Origin: an uncultured Bacteroidales bacterium
Lineage (GTDB): Bacteria; Bacteroidota; Bacteroidia; Bacteroidales; Bacteroidaceae
Reading direction: 5' to 3'
Length of the DNA stretch: 59,990 nucleotides
Assembly (NCBI GenBank): GCA_945787885.1
Contig: CALZJF010000012.1
Coordinates: 1 to 59,990 of the forward strand
The notes beneath the pieces are model-generated. The model searched no databases and was not told the DNA's origin. It saw nothing but the letters and a program-made list of their open reading frames with translations. Of this stretch, positions 28,871 to 37,765 are shown in pieces (positions within the stretch are counted from its first letter, which is position 1; the number at the start of each line of letters is the position of its first letter). Made by a program: the position numbers and the translations under genes.

Positions 28871-29560
28871 CTACAATTGCTGCTGGCGGAGGATGATTTT
28901 TTCAATTTCAGGAATTTCAATTCGTCCTCGCGACAGATAGACAAGATTCTGATTTTTTAGTTCGTTGAGCATCTTTGATACATTCAACCGTGTGGTGACG
29001 AGTTCATTGGCAAGTTCTACCATACCGATGTCAAGCTCTTTGCGGCCTGCCGGACGTGAAGCGCGAGCCAACAAGAAATAGAGGAAGCGCGCTTCAACCT
29101 GAGCAGGCAATTGCTTCCACATTCTGCTTTCCCATGTTTGTTTGGCAGAGCAGACAAGATTAAGGTAGTTAATGTGAATGGTCAGGAAGCTAAAAAGAAT
29201 GTCGCGGACTTCATTTTTCGGCACGATGAGTATGGTGGCTTCCGCTGATGCGACTCTCACTGTTGAGCTATAATAGGGTTTGCGTCCAAAAAGACGGTCA
29301 GGCTGTAAGACTGTAGGTTTTTCGCTGTATTCACGGAAAGTATAGCTGCCATCATCAGATCGTTTTTCGTGGATGAAGCGTCCAGAAATCGTACATACTA
29401 ATTCCTGACACGGGGTGTCGGCTATCACGACCTCCTCACCTACACGCACAGTTTGAAACGTAAAGTGAATCTTTGATGCGATTGCTTCAAAATCGCCGCG
29501 GCTGATACCTTGAAAAAGAGGTATGCTGACCAATCGCTGGAAAGTGTTTGTGTTTATCAT
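28871..29560 (-). CDS. Crp/Fnr family transcriptional regulator
   Basis: 229 residues. The N-terminal cyclic-nucleotide-binding-like beta roll (about 10-125) is followed by a dimerisation helix and a C-terminal winged helix (about 165-225: GMVELANELVTTRLNVSKMLNELKNQNLVYLSRGRIEI). There is no cluster of N-terminal cysteines as in FNR, so iron-sulfur sensing is not supported. The effector is unknown. It is located between apbE and mazG in a block devoted to redox cofactors, so control of respiratory or quinone genes is a reasonable inference. AAGTAGGTAATGA, the left-end sequence of the type-2 repeat, lies directly before its ATG. Confidence 0.88.
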   Translation of the reverse strand: MINTNTFQRLVSIPLFQGISRGDFEAIASKIHFTFQTVRVGEEVVIADTPCQELVCTISGRFIHEKRSDDGSYTFREYSEKPTVLQPDRLFGRKPYYSSTVRVASAEATILIVPKNEVRDILFSFLTIHINYLNLVCSAKQTWESRMWKQLPAQVEARFLYFLLARASRPAGRKELDIGMVELANELVTTRLNVSKMLNELKNQNLVYLSRGRIEIPEIEKIILRQQQL

Positions 29561-29575
29561 AAGTAGGTAATGAGA
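29561..29575 (-). repeat. Isolated left-end sequence of the type-2 repeat
   Basis: AAGTAGGTAATGAGA here equals the left end of the element found at 59836 (AAGTAGGTAATGAAA), with the same placement directly before a start codon. Only about 13 bases match, so a short conserved leader motif is an alternative to a repeat remnant. Confidence 0.4.
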
Positions 29576-29590
29576 AAAGGTGGGGTGGGG

Positions 29591-30592
29591 TCAATTCAAA
29601 TAGGATGCAAAACGCTCTGATTTCCAAACTTGCAGGCGTCCTTCCTCATCAGCATAAATGAGATAGGCACTAATCTGACGGTGTGATTTCAGGAACTCCT
29701 CTGCGCGCTTTAGTCCCATCACCATAAAAGCTGTGGCATAGGCATCTGCAGTCATGCAGGATGGGGCTATGACAGTGGCAGAGAGCAGACTGTGTTCAAC
29801 GGGATAGCCCGTGGTAGGATTGATGGTATGCGATATCTTTCGCTGTCCTTTATAGTAGAAATTTCGGTAATTTCCGGATGTGGCTACTGCACAATCAGTG
29901 ATATGAATGATTTCCTGCAATTCATTGCGAACGCCTGTGGAGTCGTCGGTAGGCTTCGTGATGCCGACCGACCATTTTTCTCCTTCAGGGTTTACACCGC
30001 GGGCGACGACTTCGCCTCCAATCTCTACCATGAAATTGCGGCAGCCTCTTTGGGACAGCATCTTTGCCACATGGTCAACACCATATCCTTTGGCAATGGC
30101 ACCACAATCTAATGTGACGGATGGATGCTTACGGCGAAGTCCCTCATGTTTGCTGTAGGTCAGATTTTGGTAACCAATATATTGCCTTAAAGAATCCACC
30201 TGCTGGCGAGTGACTTCCTCACGGTGTTTGAAGCCAAATCCCCAAAGATTGACCAAAGGCGCAACCGTCATGTCAAAGGCACCTTGTGTTTCTCGGCTGA
30301 CCTCAAGACCATGGCGGACTACTTCGTTAAAGCAAGCATTATCCTCAATCTTTTCGCCCCGATTAAAACGGGAGAGTATGCTGGAGTCGTTGAACATAGA
30401 GAGGGCGGCATCTACCTCGTTGAGGCTCCGAACGATTTCATCGTCCAGATTTTGCGATGATGCGTATTTTATATGGTACGTAGTTCCAAAAATCCGCCCT
30501 TCAGCAACGTGGTACTTCTTGCTGCTGAGTATATACCACGTCCCAATGATAAGTGTGAGCAAAAATGAAAAAGCCGCTATACGACGGAGCAT
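29591..30592 (-). CDS. apbE: FAD:protein FMN transferase (ApbE family)
   Basis: Attaches FMN covalently to Thr/Ser of target flavoproteins such as NqrB/C or RnfG/D. 333 residues. An N-terminal membrane anchor (LRRIAAFSFLLTLIIGTWYIL) without lipobox is followed by GRIFGTTYHIKYA, the family start. Further motifs are DMTVAPLVNLWGFG, VTLDCGAIAKGYGVDHVA, FMVEIGGEVVARG and ISHTINPTTGYPVEHSLLSATVIAPSCMTADAYATAFMVMG, including the metal-binding D/T in the last. It lies 30 bases upstream of the Crp/Fnr gene. Its protein substrate is not in the window. Confidence 0.93.
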   Translation of the reverse strand: MLRRIAAFSFLLTLIIGTWYILSSKKYHVAEGRIFGTTYHIKYASSQNLDDEIVRSLNEVDAALSMFNDSSILSRFNRGEKIEDNACFNEVVRHGLEVSRETQGAFDMTVAPLVNLWGFGFKHREEVTRQQVDSLRQYIGYQNLTYSKHEGLRRKHPSVTLDCGAIAKGYGVDHVAKMLSQRGCRNFMVEIGGEVVARGVNPEGEKWSVGITKPTDDSTGVRNELQEIIHITDCAVATSGNYRNFYYKGQRKISHTINPTTGYPVEHSLLSATVIAPSCMTADAYATAFMVMGLKRAEEFLKSHRQISAYLIYADEEGRLQVWKSERFASYLN

Positions 30593-30621
30593 AGTCTATA
30601 GTATAAATAGGTGAGTGATTA

Positions 30622-31380
30622 TTACAGCTCGAAGACGAGCACGAACGTTCCTCCAAAACAGGAATTGGAAGTGACATTTTTGCCGTAGCCTGGCACATAA
30701 AAGGCATGTCCGGGAATGCCTTGCTTTTCGTGGAAACGATATTTATAGCGCACCGTCCATCCGCAATGGATGAATTTCCAAAGCTGTGTTTGTATGCCGA
30801 ATAAGAGTTCGCCCCAGTTCATACGCCCTTTTGTGCCATGACTCTTATAGGCAAACTCATAGGGCCAATAGTCATCGACAATGGTTGGGCCATCCAAGTC
30901 GTACGAAAAGCTGCTAAAACCATAGCGTAGTCCTACGAAGTAGCGGTTTCGGGAGGCAAGATTCTTGTTCAGGCTATAGTCCATTCCCACTCGGAAGAAA
31001 GGAGAATGCACCTGATAATGAAGTCCTGAACGGTCTGCTGTATAGTTGGATGTTCCTATACCCAATTCTACCGTAGGGAAATATCGACGCTGTATGCCTA
31101 CGTGTGCCGAAACTTCATATTGTCCCCATTTGGCAAACTGTGACATAAAGATTCCGCAGAGGTCTGCACTTATGCCGTACCCGGAGAACAATGGAGGTTT
31201 TGATGGTGTCTTCAAGTCGATATTAACGCTCTGTATGCCCTTTGTCCTGTTTTCTTGGACGGGGGTCTGCGTAGTATCAGCTACTGCGGGCAACACGCTG
31301 AAAGAAGGCTTGCTATCGGCCCACAGACGACAGGGAAACGTCAGCAGGATGATGATAGAAAATACGAATGTTTTCGACAT
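30622..31380 (-). CDS. DUF6048 family protein (probable outer-membrane beta-barrel)
   Basis: 252 residues with a signal peptide (ending CRLWA before DSKPS) and a beta-rich C-terminal part: PTVELGIGTSNYTADRSGLHYQVHSPFFRVGMDYSLN and NRYFVGLRYGFSSFSYDL, ending CFGGTFVLVFEL. Similar Bacteroidetes proteins are classed as DUF6048 and usually sit beside DUF6452, as here. The function is unknown. Its 5' end overlaps the DUF6452 gene by 68 bases in a different frame. Confidence 0.75.
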   Translation of the reverse strand: MSKTFVFSIIILLTFPCRLWADSKPSFSVLPAVADTTQTPVQENRTKGIQSVNIDLKTPSKPPLFSGYGISADLCGIFMSQFAKWGQYEVSAHVGIQRRYFPTVELGIGTSNYTADRSGLHYQVHSPFFRVGMDYSLNKNLASRNRYFVGLRYGFSSFSYDLDGPTIVDDYWPYEFAYKSHGTKGRMNWGELLFGIQTQLWKFIHCGWTVRYKYRFHEKQGIPGHAFYVPGYGKNVTSNSCFGGTFVLVFEL

Positions 31381-31861
31381 CGCTAAAATCTACTAAAGGA
31401 CGGATGATGCTCACACTGTCAAGCGTATAGGAGAGCATTCCATCGGTGTGTGGCACAAACGACAAATCTGTGATATGGTGAAAGACAGCACCAGGGCAAT
31501 CCATTGCTTCAAAATGAGGCTCGTTGGTATGGCTGATATAGAGTGTGTCAGTGATGGCGGTTTCCCCGTCTGTTTGTATGAGGTATAGTGTATCTATGGC
31601 AGCTCCGATACTCATAGGCAGTTGCACGCTCTTCACGTTTGGCTCTGCATTGAGCAGCGTGTCAGTGCCGGCTGCCGCTATACTTAGTGTGCAATCGAGA
31701 GGTGCTGACGTTTCTGCCGACGTATCGAAGAAGTTGATGGTCATGACCACCACGGAGTCAAGCGGACAATCAATGTTCGTACAAGACAGGAAAGTATCTG
31801 TAAGGAGCAACAAACCAGAAAGTAATATTGTGTGCTTAAACGTGGTCTGTATCAGTTTCAT
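31313..31861 (-). CDS. DUF6452 family lipoprotein
   Basis: 182 residues. The N-terminus KHTILLSGLLLLTDTFLSC gives a lipoprotein signal with the acylated cysteine at about position 27, followed by TNIDCPLDSVVVMTINFF. The beta-rich remainder with a SLPMSIGAAIDTLYL-like core fits the DUF6452 family of Bacteroidetes, whose function is not known. The 3' 68 bases overlap the signal-peptide region of the DUF6048 gene. Confidence 0.7.
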   Translation of the reverse strand: MKLIQTTFKHTILLSGLLLLTDTFLSCTNIDCPLDSVVVMTINFFDTSAETSAPLDCTLSIAAAGTDTLLNAEPNVKSVQLPMSIGAAIDTLYLIQTDGETAITDTLYISHTNEPHFEAMDCPGAVFHHITDLSFVPHTDGMLSYTLDSVSIIRPLVDFSDVENIRIFYHHPADVSLSSVGR

Positions 31862-31900
31862 GTTTTCTGTGATGGAGAGGAAAATGCGGCAAAGGGAAAA

Positions 31901-32872
31901 TCAAATTTCCTTTTCGACATGATAATCGTTGCGGCTGGCAGAATTTCTGCTGACGAGATCACCAATGAAACCCGTGAGAAATAGTTGTGTGCCTATAATC
32001 ATCATGGTCAGCGCAATGAAGAAATAGGGCGAATGAACCACTAATGGGGCGGGATTTCCTGCAATCAAGGCAGAGAGCTTGATGCCTCCTACCACGATGC
32101 AGGCTATAAACCCGATGAAGAATACCATCGTTCCCAAAAATCCGAAGACGTGCATAGGTTTGCGTCCGAACGACTGCAGGAACCATAGTGTCAGCAGGTC
32201 GAGATAACCATTGACGAAACGGTTCCACCCCATAAACTTCGATTTTCCGAATTTTCGCGCTTGGTGATGTACACGTTTTTCGCCAATTTTGTCAAAGCCT
32301 GCATTCTTTGCCAGATAGGGTATATAGCGGTGCATCTCTCCGAAGACTTCAATGCTCTTTACTACTTCTTGGCGGTATGCTTTCAGCCCACAGTTGAAAT
32401 CGTGGAGATTATGGATGCCACTGACAGCGCGTGCCGTCGCATTGAAGAGTTTCGTCGGAATCGTCTTTGAGAGAGGGTCGCCTTGACTACGGTTCATCTT
32501 GTAACCACTGACGAGGTCATATCCCTCTTCCGTAATCATGCGATACAGTTCAGGAATCTCATCCGGACTATCTTGTAAGTCTGCATCCATCGTGATGACG
32601 ACATCGCCTTTTGCTGCACGGAAGCCATTGTATAAGCCAGGGCTCTTTCCGTAGTTTCGACGGAATTTTATGCCATGCACGTTGGCATCTTTTTCTCGTA
32701 GCGATTCTATGACGCTCCAGGAATGGTCGGTAGAACCATCATCGACAAAGATTACTTCATAGGAAAAATGGTTTTCTGTCATTACGCGTTGAATCCAGGC
32801 GTGGAGTTCGGGGAGCGACTCGTCTTCATTATACAAAGGGACGACGACGGATATATTGGGAGCGGAAGTCAT
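31901..32872 (-). CDS. Glycosyltransferase family 2, DPM1/GtrB-like with C-terminal membrane helices
   Basis: 323 residues. The GT-A domain starts ISVVVPLYNEDESLPELHAW, continues with VIFVDDGSTDHSW (about 40-52) and DVVITMDADLQDSPDEIPEL, which has the DxD-type motif. Two C-terminal transmembrane helices follow (about 230-255 and 268-292). This is the layout of polyprenyl-phosphate sugar transferases such as GtrB or ArnC. The sugar cannot be determined. It is ten bases after the DUF4199 gene and probably in the same transcript as the menaquinone block. Confidence 0.87.
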   Translation of the reverse strand: MTSAPNISVVVPLYNEDESLPELHAWIQRVMTENHFSYEVIFVDDGSTDHSWSVIESLREKDANVHGIKFRRNYGKSPGLYNGFRAAKGDVVITMDADLQDSPDEIPELYRMITEEGYDLVSGYKMNRSQGDPLSKTIPTKLFNATARAVSGIHNLHDFNCGLKAYRQEVVKSIEVFGEMHRYIPYLAKNAGFDKIGEKRVHHQARKFGKSKFMGWNRFVNGYLDLLTLWFLQSFGRKPMHVFGFLGTMVFFIGFIACIVVGGIKLSALIAGNPAPLVVHSPYFFIALTMMIIGTQLFLTGFIGDLVSRNSASRNDYHVEKEI

Positions 32873-32882
32873 ATATGTTTAT

Positions 32883-33491
32883 CTATGTTTGTTTGGGTGT
32901 CTGAAGGTAATTGTTTCGTCTCATGCTCACCAGGCCAGCCAAGATGGAGATGAAGGGGCTGGAGAGTATATAGAAATAGATGATTAAAGCAGCGAAGTTG
33001 GCAGCTCCGAAATTTCGTAGCTCATTGACGACATCAATCATAGTGTGGCCGTTCGTGGAAGCCTTGATGGTTTCCGACATTCCGCTTTGGTTCATCAATT
33101 CCACCATCTCTGGTCGTGATAAAGTGGCTGTATAACAGTCAAACACATAACCATTGTCGAAAAACTGCATATAGACAAACGTGGCTACTGCTGCCCATAC
33201 TGCCGTATAAAGTAGGGTTAGGAAAGCATGCACAAACCCTCGGCTAAACGGAAAAGGGCGGTCATTGCCTGCTATGCGCCTGAGGCGAAGGGTGAAAATG
33301 CAGGTCAGTGCGGGAATACTTATGAGCATGAGCATCCATAGAGTGCTGAATAGCGGATGCGACAGTCCCGCCACATAGCATGCCTGGCAGCCTACAGCCC
33401 AAAGCCCCAGCATGATGCCATGCTGCATGGCGTAGGCATTGGTTTGCCTGAAATTGGCTTGACGAAGTCGTATGATTTCCTCGTTTTCCAT
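32883..33491 (-). CDS. DUF4199 domain membrane protein
   Basis: 202 residues with four hydrophobic segments in the arrangement of DUF4199: two near the N-terminus (GIMLGLWAVGCQACYVAGL and LFSTLWMLMLISIPALTCIF), one at about 88-108 and one near the C-terminus (ANFAALIIYFYILSSPFISILAGLV). The charged segment between helices three and four is poorly conserved in the family. The function is unknown. In Bacteroidetes DUF4199 genes often precede a DPM1-type GT2 gene, as here. It is the first gene of the block, and a type-2 repeat touches its start codon. Confidence 0.83.
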   Translation of the reverse strand: MENEEIIRLRQANFRQTNAYAMQHGIMLGLWAVGCQACYVAGLSHPLFSTLWMLMLISIPALTCIFTLRLRRIAGNDRPFPFSRGFVHAFLTLLYTAVWAAVATFVYMQFFDNGYVFDCYTATLSRPEMVELMNQSGMSETIKASTNGHTMIDVVNELRNFGAANFAALIIYFYILSSPFISILAGLVSMRRNNYLQTPKQT

Positions 33492-33848
33492 AAGTTGGTA
33501 ATAATATTAGTTACTGTAAGATGCCTTACTTCTACGGCACATTTCGTCTCAGAGTGACCATTTTGAAGGACAAAATAGCTATTTACCGAGGGCAAAATAA
33601 TCACATAGGGGGATGAAAATGATTACTTGGGAAGCCGGAGTTCTGAAGAAGGTTTGCAAAGCCTGAGATTTTCACCACGGCTACTCATTTCATGCCAATC
33701 CGAACTGATTGGATTTCATGGGTTTAGGGGAGGGCTTCCTGATTCAGACTTATCTACAAGCATTAACACAACGAAGCATGCCCCAGATAGTTCCTCGGAT
33801 AAGGACTACACATTTAGTACTTCTTAAAAACTAATTCTTACGACTTAC
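33491..33848 (+). repeat. Type-2 intergenic repeat, copy 3 (complete, uninterrupted, about 358 bp)
   Basis: It spans the whole gap between the DUF4199 start codon and the 3' end of the AmpG-like gene, whose TAA stop is formed by the element's terminal ACTTACTT. The left end is TAAGTTGGTAATAATATTAG and the right end CTAATTCTTACGACTTAC. Four tandem ~22-bp units lie at about 33544-33635. This copy represents the uninterrupted form against which MITE copy D at 20659 can be measured. A 66-residue frame at 33627 is not considered coding. Confidence 0.8.
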
Positions 33849-35128
33849 TTATCTATACTAAGATGTGTTTTTTTCATGCCGAAGTCTGCCGGAACTCTAA
33901 TGATGGAGGCAGCCAAGAAGGTGAGGGGCGTAAGACACATGATTAGAATGAAAAATCTGTAATACCCCATCATATCTGCCAGCCATCCTGCAAACATTCC
34001 TGGCAGCATGAGCGAAAGTGCCATGAATCCTGTGCAGAAAGCATAATGGGCTGTCTTGGAAGAGCCTTGCGAGAAGTAGAGCATGAAAAGCATATAGCAT
34101 GTAAAACCAAAACCATAACCAAATTGCTCAATGGCAATGCCTATGTTCACCCACAACAAATTCTCAGGCTGATAGTAGGCTAAGAAGATATATACACAGT
34201 CAGGTATGGTGATTGCGCAGACCATGGGCCACAGCCAACGTCTGAAGCCGCCTCGCGCTACGCATATACCGCCTATAATGCCTCCTAAAGTCAGCCCGAG
34301 CACTCCAACCGTGCCTTGCGTGATGCCTAATTCGCCGGGGGTAAGTCCCATTCCGCCTTTGCTTACTTTCTCTAAGAGAAACAGTTGACTGATTTTCCCC
34401 AGCAGGGCTTCTGGCAGACGGTATAACAGCAAGAAGGCGATTCCTATCCAGATATGTGGCTTTTGGAAGAAAGTGCGGAAAGTGTTTAGCGTCTCGCTAA
34501 AACTGGAAGGGGCGTGGTCAACGTCTTCGCGAGGGTTGGGCAGGAAGAAGTGGTGATAGAGTGCCAAAAGCAGGAATGTTGCAGCCGCCACGTAGAAGAT
34601 GATGCTCCAGGCTGTTATGGGATTTCGAATGGCCTCAAGCACTTCCACGAGTTTTAAGAGAAGTGCCTGTCCAGCTATGGTGGCAATACGATAGAAGGTG
34701 GAGCGTATGCCCACGAATAACGATTGGTCGTGGTCATCGAGTGCCATCATGTAAATGCCATCTGCTGCAATGTCGTGGGTAGCACTGGAGAATGCCGTGA
34801 GCCATAGGAACGCCAGTGTCCACTGGATATAATGAGCAGTAGGAATGGTAAACGCCACACCTGCCAACCCTGCACCGATGAGCAGTTGCATAGAAAGTAT
34901 CCACCAACGTTTGGAGCGGTTGTTCTCAACAATCGGGCTCCAAAAGGGTTTGATAACCCATGGCAGATAAAGCCATGAGGTGTAGAGGGCGATATCTGTA
35001 TCTGTCAGCCCTAAACGCTTGTACATGACGGCAGCGATTGTGACGACAATGATATTTGGCAGCCCTTCTGCGAAATAGAGCGTTGGAATCCATGCCCACG
35101 GTGAGTGGCTGCGTTCGTTTAACTGCAT
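33845..35128 (-). CDS. MFS transporter, AmpG-like
   Basis: 427 residues with about twelve predicted membrane helices. SPWAWIPTLYFAEGLPNIIVVTIAAVMYKRLGLTD at the N-terminus is typical of the AmpG/acetyl-CoA transporter branch of the MFS, with the conserved FAEGLP motif. LYTSWLYLPWVIKPFWSP is the loop 2-3 motif of the same group. AmpG imports anhydro-muropeptides in Gram-negatives; this role is likely but not proven. It is 21 bases downstream of the GT2-DUF4922 fusion and presumably co-transcribed with it. Confidence 0.8.
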   Translation of the reverse strand: MQLNERSHSPWAWIPTLYFAEGLPNIIVVTIAAVMYKRLGLTDTDIALYTSWLYLPWVIKPFWSPIVENNRSKRWWILSMQLLIGAGLAGVAFTIPTAHYIQWTLAFLWLTAFSSATHDIAADGIYMMALDDHDQSLFVGIRSTFYRIATIAGQALLLKLVEVLEAIRNPITAWSIIFYVAAATFLLLALYHHFFLPNPREDVDHAPSSFSETLNTFRTFFQKPHIWIGIAFLLLYRLPEALLGKISQLFLLEKVSKGGMGLTPGELGITQGTVGVLGLTLGGIIGGICVARGGFRRWLWPMVCAITIPDCVYIFLAYYQPENLLWVNIGIAIEQFGYGFGFTCYMLFMLYFSQGSSKTAHYAFCTGFMALSLMLPGMFAGWLADMMGYYRFFILIMCLTPLTFLAASIIRVPADFGMKKTHLSIDK

Positions 35129-35149
35129 GATACCTGATTTTTGTGGGTT

Positions 35150-37513
35150 CTATATATTATTGGTATTTAGAGCCTTAGCAATTTTTGCTATCGTTTTCTC
35201 GAAGGTCTGATTGTCAATGCCTACTTCTTGCAGAATCTCAGTTGCCTTGTCAAGGGTCAGTCGTTCAAAATCAGTGGCACGCGGTGCTATCAGAAGTCCT
35301 GCCATGTCTAAGCTTCCGGGTGATATCAAATATTGCTCTTCGCCTTCTGCAGCATAGCAGGATGGCCGATGTTTCTTGCGTGGGAATATCACGATGGTGT
35401 AGCAAGTTTCAGGACTGATGGGCAACAGATTTTCGCTGTGCGTCCATCCGAGGATGTTGAACATACTGCCACCATCAAGATGTGCGGCAGCGGTTTCCGC
35501 GTCTGCTTTCTTCGGCAATTCCTGTACGACGAGTTCCAAAGCCTCCTTCAGCTGCTTCTTGCCATATCCCGTGACTACAAAGGCAGGACATACAAACGAG
35601 TTCAACGAAAGCACTTCAGCATCCCCCAGTTTTCCAATCAACGTTTGTTCAAGGGTATTCCATTGCTGCACGAGTGGCACATGGTCTGCGCTGCCAGCCT
35701 GAAAATGGGCATGGTCTGGCGCTGAAGCACCGCATTCCGCACCATTGTAAAAAACGAGGTCTCCCTCGAAATCTTGTACTAATTGCAGGAAAACATCGAC
35801 GTGGGGCAAAAATTCCTGTGGTAGATGCTGCAGTGTAGGAATGGTATAGTGGCGTAAAAGGATGGGGTAGGGATTCACAAGTATTTCATGTCGCTGTCCA
35901 TAGGGTTGCGCCACTTGTTCTTTGGGGCGGTTGGCAGCGCAGAGGAAGCATCGCCGCTGTGCAATGGCTTCCTGCCTGATGTCTGCTCCCGTTGATTGGA
36001 TTCTGCCGGGATTATATTGTACCGAAAGCAATGCCGACAAAGGACGGTTTTTCGCCTGCTTATGCAGGTCTTCATATCTTTTGGCAGTCTCGCGCCATGT
36101 TTGCATCTGATAGCAGAACATTTCGTAGATACTCCCGAAGATGCTTTTCTTTCCCGCATTGAGTTGTTGGCGAGCTTGAATCTCTATCGTACGGAGCTGG
36201 TCTTTATAAGCATTGTTGCTGTTGGTCTTCTCTAAACTTAGTGCGGCATCGGAATTGCCATCCCAGCGTCGGCAAAGATACAGCTCATCGTAGATGCGTG
36301 CTATGCGGTAACGACGACTGATGGCAAGGCCTAACGCATAGTCTTCGCCATAGCTCGTGTTGGGGAATCCTATCTTTCTGAGAATGGAAGTATTGAAAGC
36401 ACGCGGCGCGCCTAAACCGTTTACACGCAGAGCATTATTGCGCCCGTTGTGTGCTGTCCATTCCGTGTGGGCAATCAGTCCCGGAGGCAATGTCTCCAAA
36501 TTAAAGTTCACCATGCGATATGCCCCGACAACCATGGCGGCATTCTCTTCCCGAAATTTCGATACGATTCGCTGCAGGGTATCGGGGCCGCTGTAGAGGT
36601 CGTCGCTGTCCAATTGTACAGCATATTTTCCGCAATGCTCGGAGCGAATGGCCAAATCCCAGCATCCACCAATGCCTAAATCATCGCGGTTAGGCTCTAT
36701 CAGTATGATGCGCTTATCGGTCTGACGTTTTACAGCTTCGGCGGTGCCGTCTGTCGAATGATTATCAACGATGATGATATTGAAATCAAAGTCCGTCTGC
36801 TGTGACAGGACGCTTTCTATGGCATCAATGATAGTCTTCACGCGGTTGCGCACAGGAATTATCACCGAGGCCTCCACAGGGAATGCTCCGTCTGCCTCCT
36901 CATGCTGCGGCTCTTCGAAGACTGGTGGCAACCACGCTCCTATGGCTTTCAGGTGTACAGTCACGGCATGCTCCATCTCTTTCTGCACGACCTGTATTTG
37001 CGGATTCACATAGTCAAACTGCCGTTCGCCGCTTTTCCGGTTGTCATATTCTATTTCCGTATAAAGAGGTTCGCGCAAGTGCACAATCTCGCCTGTACGG
37101 CTAAGATACAGCCGGAGGGCATAGGCCGCGGCATACTGATAGTTTTCGTGGTGAACTTTTGCAAACGTCCTCAGCAGGTCGCCACGCACAAACCAAATTC
37201 CTCCGAAGTCAAAATCATCGCGCAGAGCCCCCGGCTGATAGTCTATCGTTGGGTGTAGGGAGGGAACTGAAATGCTGCCGTCTGCCAGTTGTTTCTTCTC
37301 CCATCTGTCAGCATAAACCATGGCTGCTCCTGTATCAGAAGCCACTTCTACCATTCGCTCAAAACATCTGTAGGCGGGTTCGGGCTGTGATGGTTTCAAA
37401 TATAAGGCAACATACGTGGCACTGCTGTGCAGTGCAGCTTCGACGAGAGCTTTTGATGCACACCAGAGGTCGCCACACAGGGGGATGTCTGAAAGAATTT
37501 CGTAGGTTTTCAT
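35150..37513 (-). CDS. Glycosyltransferase GT2 fused to DUF4922 (HIT/GalT-like phosphorylase fold)
   Basis: A 787-residue, three-part protein. Residues 1-200 resemble a GT2 domain without its first strand ([14 protein letters not shown]). About 212-420 is a full GT2 domain: [41 protein letters not shown] with the DSDD metal motif at 302-305. About 500-787 is DUF4922, with RRCFLC at 520-525 and the HIT-type histidine motif HAHFQ at 601-605. Relatives of that fold are nucleotidyltransferases and phosphorylases (GalT, Ap4A phosphorylase, GDP-glucose phosphorylase). Its function in Bacteroidetes is not established as far as I know. The AmpG-like neighbour suggests cell-wall sugar recycling, which is an inference. 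Confidence 0.82.
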   Translation of the reverse strand: MKTYEILSDIPLCGDLWCASKALVEAALHSSATYVALYLKPSQPEPAYRCFERMVEVASDTGAAMVYADRWEKKQLADGSISVPSLHPTIDYQPGALRDDFDFGGIWFVRGDLLRTFAKVHHENYQYAAAYALRLYLSRTGEIVHLREPLYTEIEYDNRKSGERQFDYVNPQIQVVQKEMEHAVTVHLKAIGAWLPPVFEEPQHEEADGAFPVEASVIIPVRNRVKTIIDAIESVLSQQTDFDFNIIIVDNHSTDGTAEAVKRQTDKRIILIEPNRDDLGIGGCWDLAIRSEHCGKYAVQLDSDDLYSGPDTLQRIVSKFREENAAMVVGAYRMVNFNLETLPPGLIAHTEWTAHNGRNNALRVNGLGAPRAFNTSILRKIGFPNTSYGEDYALGLAISRRYRIARIYDELYLCRRWDGNSDAALSLEKTNSNNAYKDQLRTIEIQARQQLNAGKKSIFGSIYEMFCYQMQTWRETAKRYEDLHKQAKNRPLSALLSVQYNPGRIQSTGADIRQEAIAQRRCFLCAANRPKEQVAQPYGQRHEILVNPYPILLRHYTIPTLQHLPQEFLPHVDVFLQLVQDFEGDLVFYNGAECGASAPDHAHFQAGSADHVPLVQQWNTLEQTLIGKLGDAEVLSLNSFVCPAFVVTGYGKKQLKEALELVVQELPKKADAETAAAHLDGGSMFNILGWTHSENLLPISPETCYTIVIFPRKKHRPSCYAAEGEEQYLISPGSLDMAGLLIAPRATDFERLTLDKATEILQEVGIDNQTFEKTIAKIAKALNTNNI

Positions 37514-37614
37514 GCTATGCTGTTTGGGGCTTTTTCGTTTGGAAAAATGCTATAAGCAAGTAATAGGGGAATGAGCTTTATTGTTTTGATACCTGCTATA
37601 AGTCATTTTGCCTA

Positions 37615-37622
37615 CAAAATTA
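37615..37622 (-). promoter_or_regulatory. Possible -7 box of the GT2-DUF4922/AmpG-like operon
   Basis: TAATTTTG on the minus strand matches TAnnTTTG about 100 bases before the start codon. No TTTG is found 19-21 bases further upstream, so this is weaker than the dapA promoter. Confidence 0.45.
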
Positions 37623-37708
37623 CAAAGTTTATACATTCCGCCCATCACAACACTGAAAAAAAGTGACGCTTTACGGTCAAACAGGGTGTTTTTGGGGTAA
37701 AAAAAATA

Positions 37709-37740
37709 CAGGCAGACAACGTATATTGTTTGTCTGCCTG
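37709..37740 (-). terminator. Rho-independent terminator after the GNAT gene
   Basis: CAGGCAGACAA (37709-37719) pairs with TTGTCTGCCTG (37730-37740) around a ten-base loop. Reading on the minus strand the hairpin is followed by TATTTTTTTT. It lies 26 bases after the stop of the acetyltransferase gene and ends the ribH-thyA-GNAT block. Confidence 0.88.
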
Positions 37741-37765
37741 ATATATTGTCTGATATATTGTGTCG

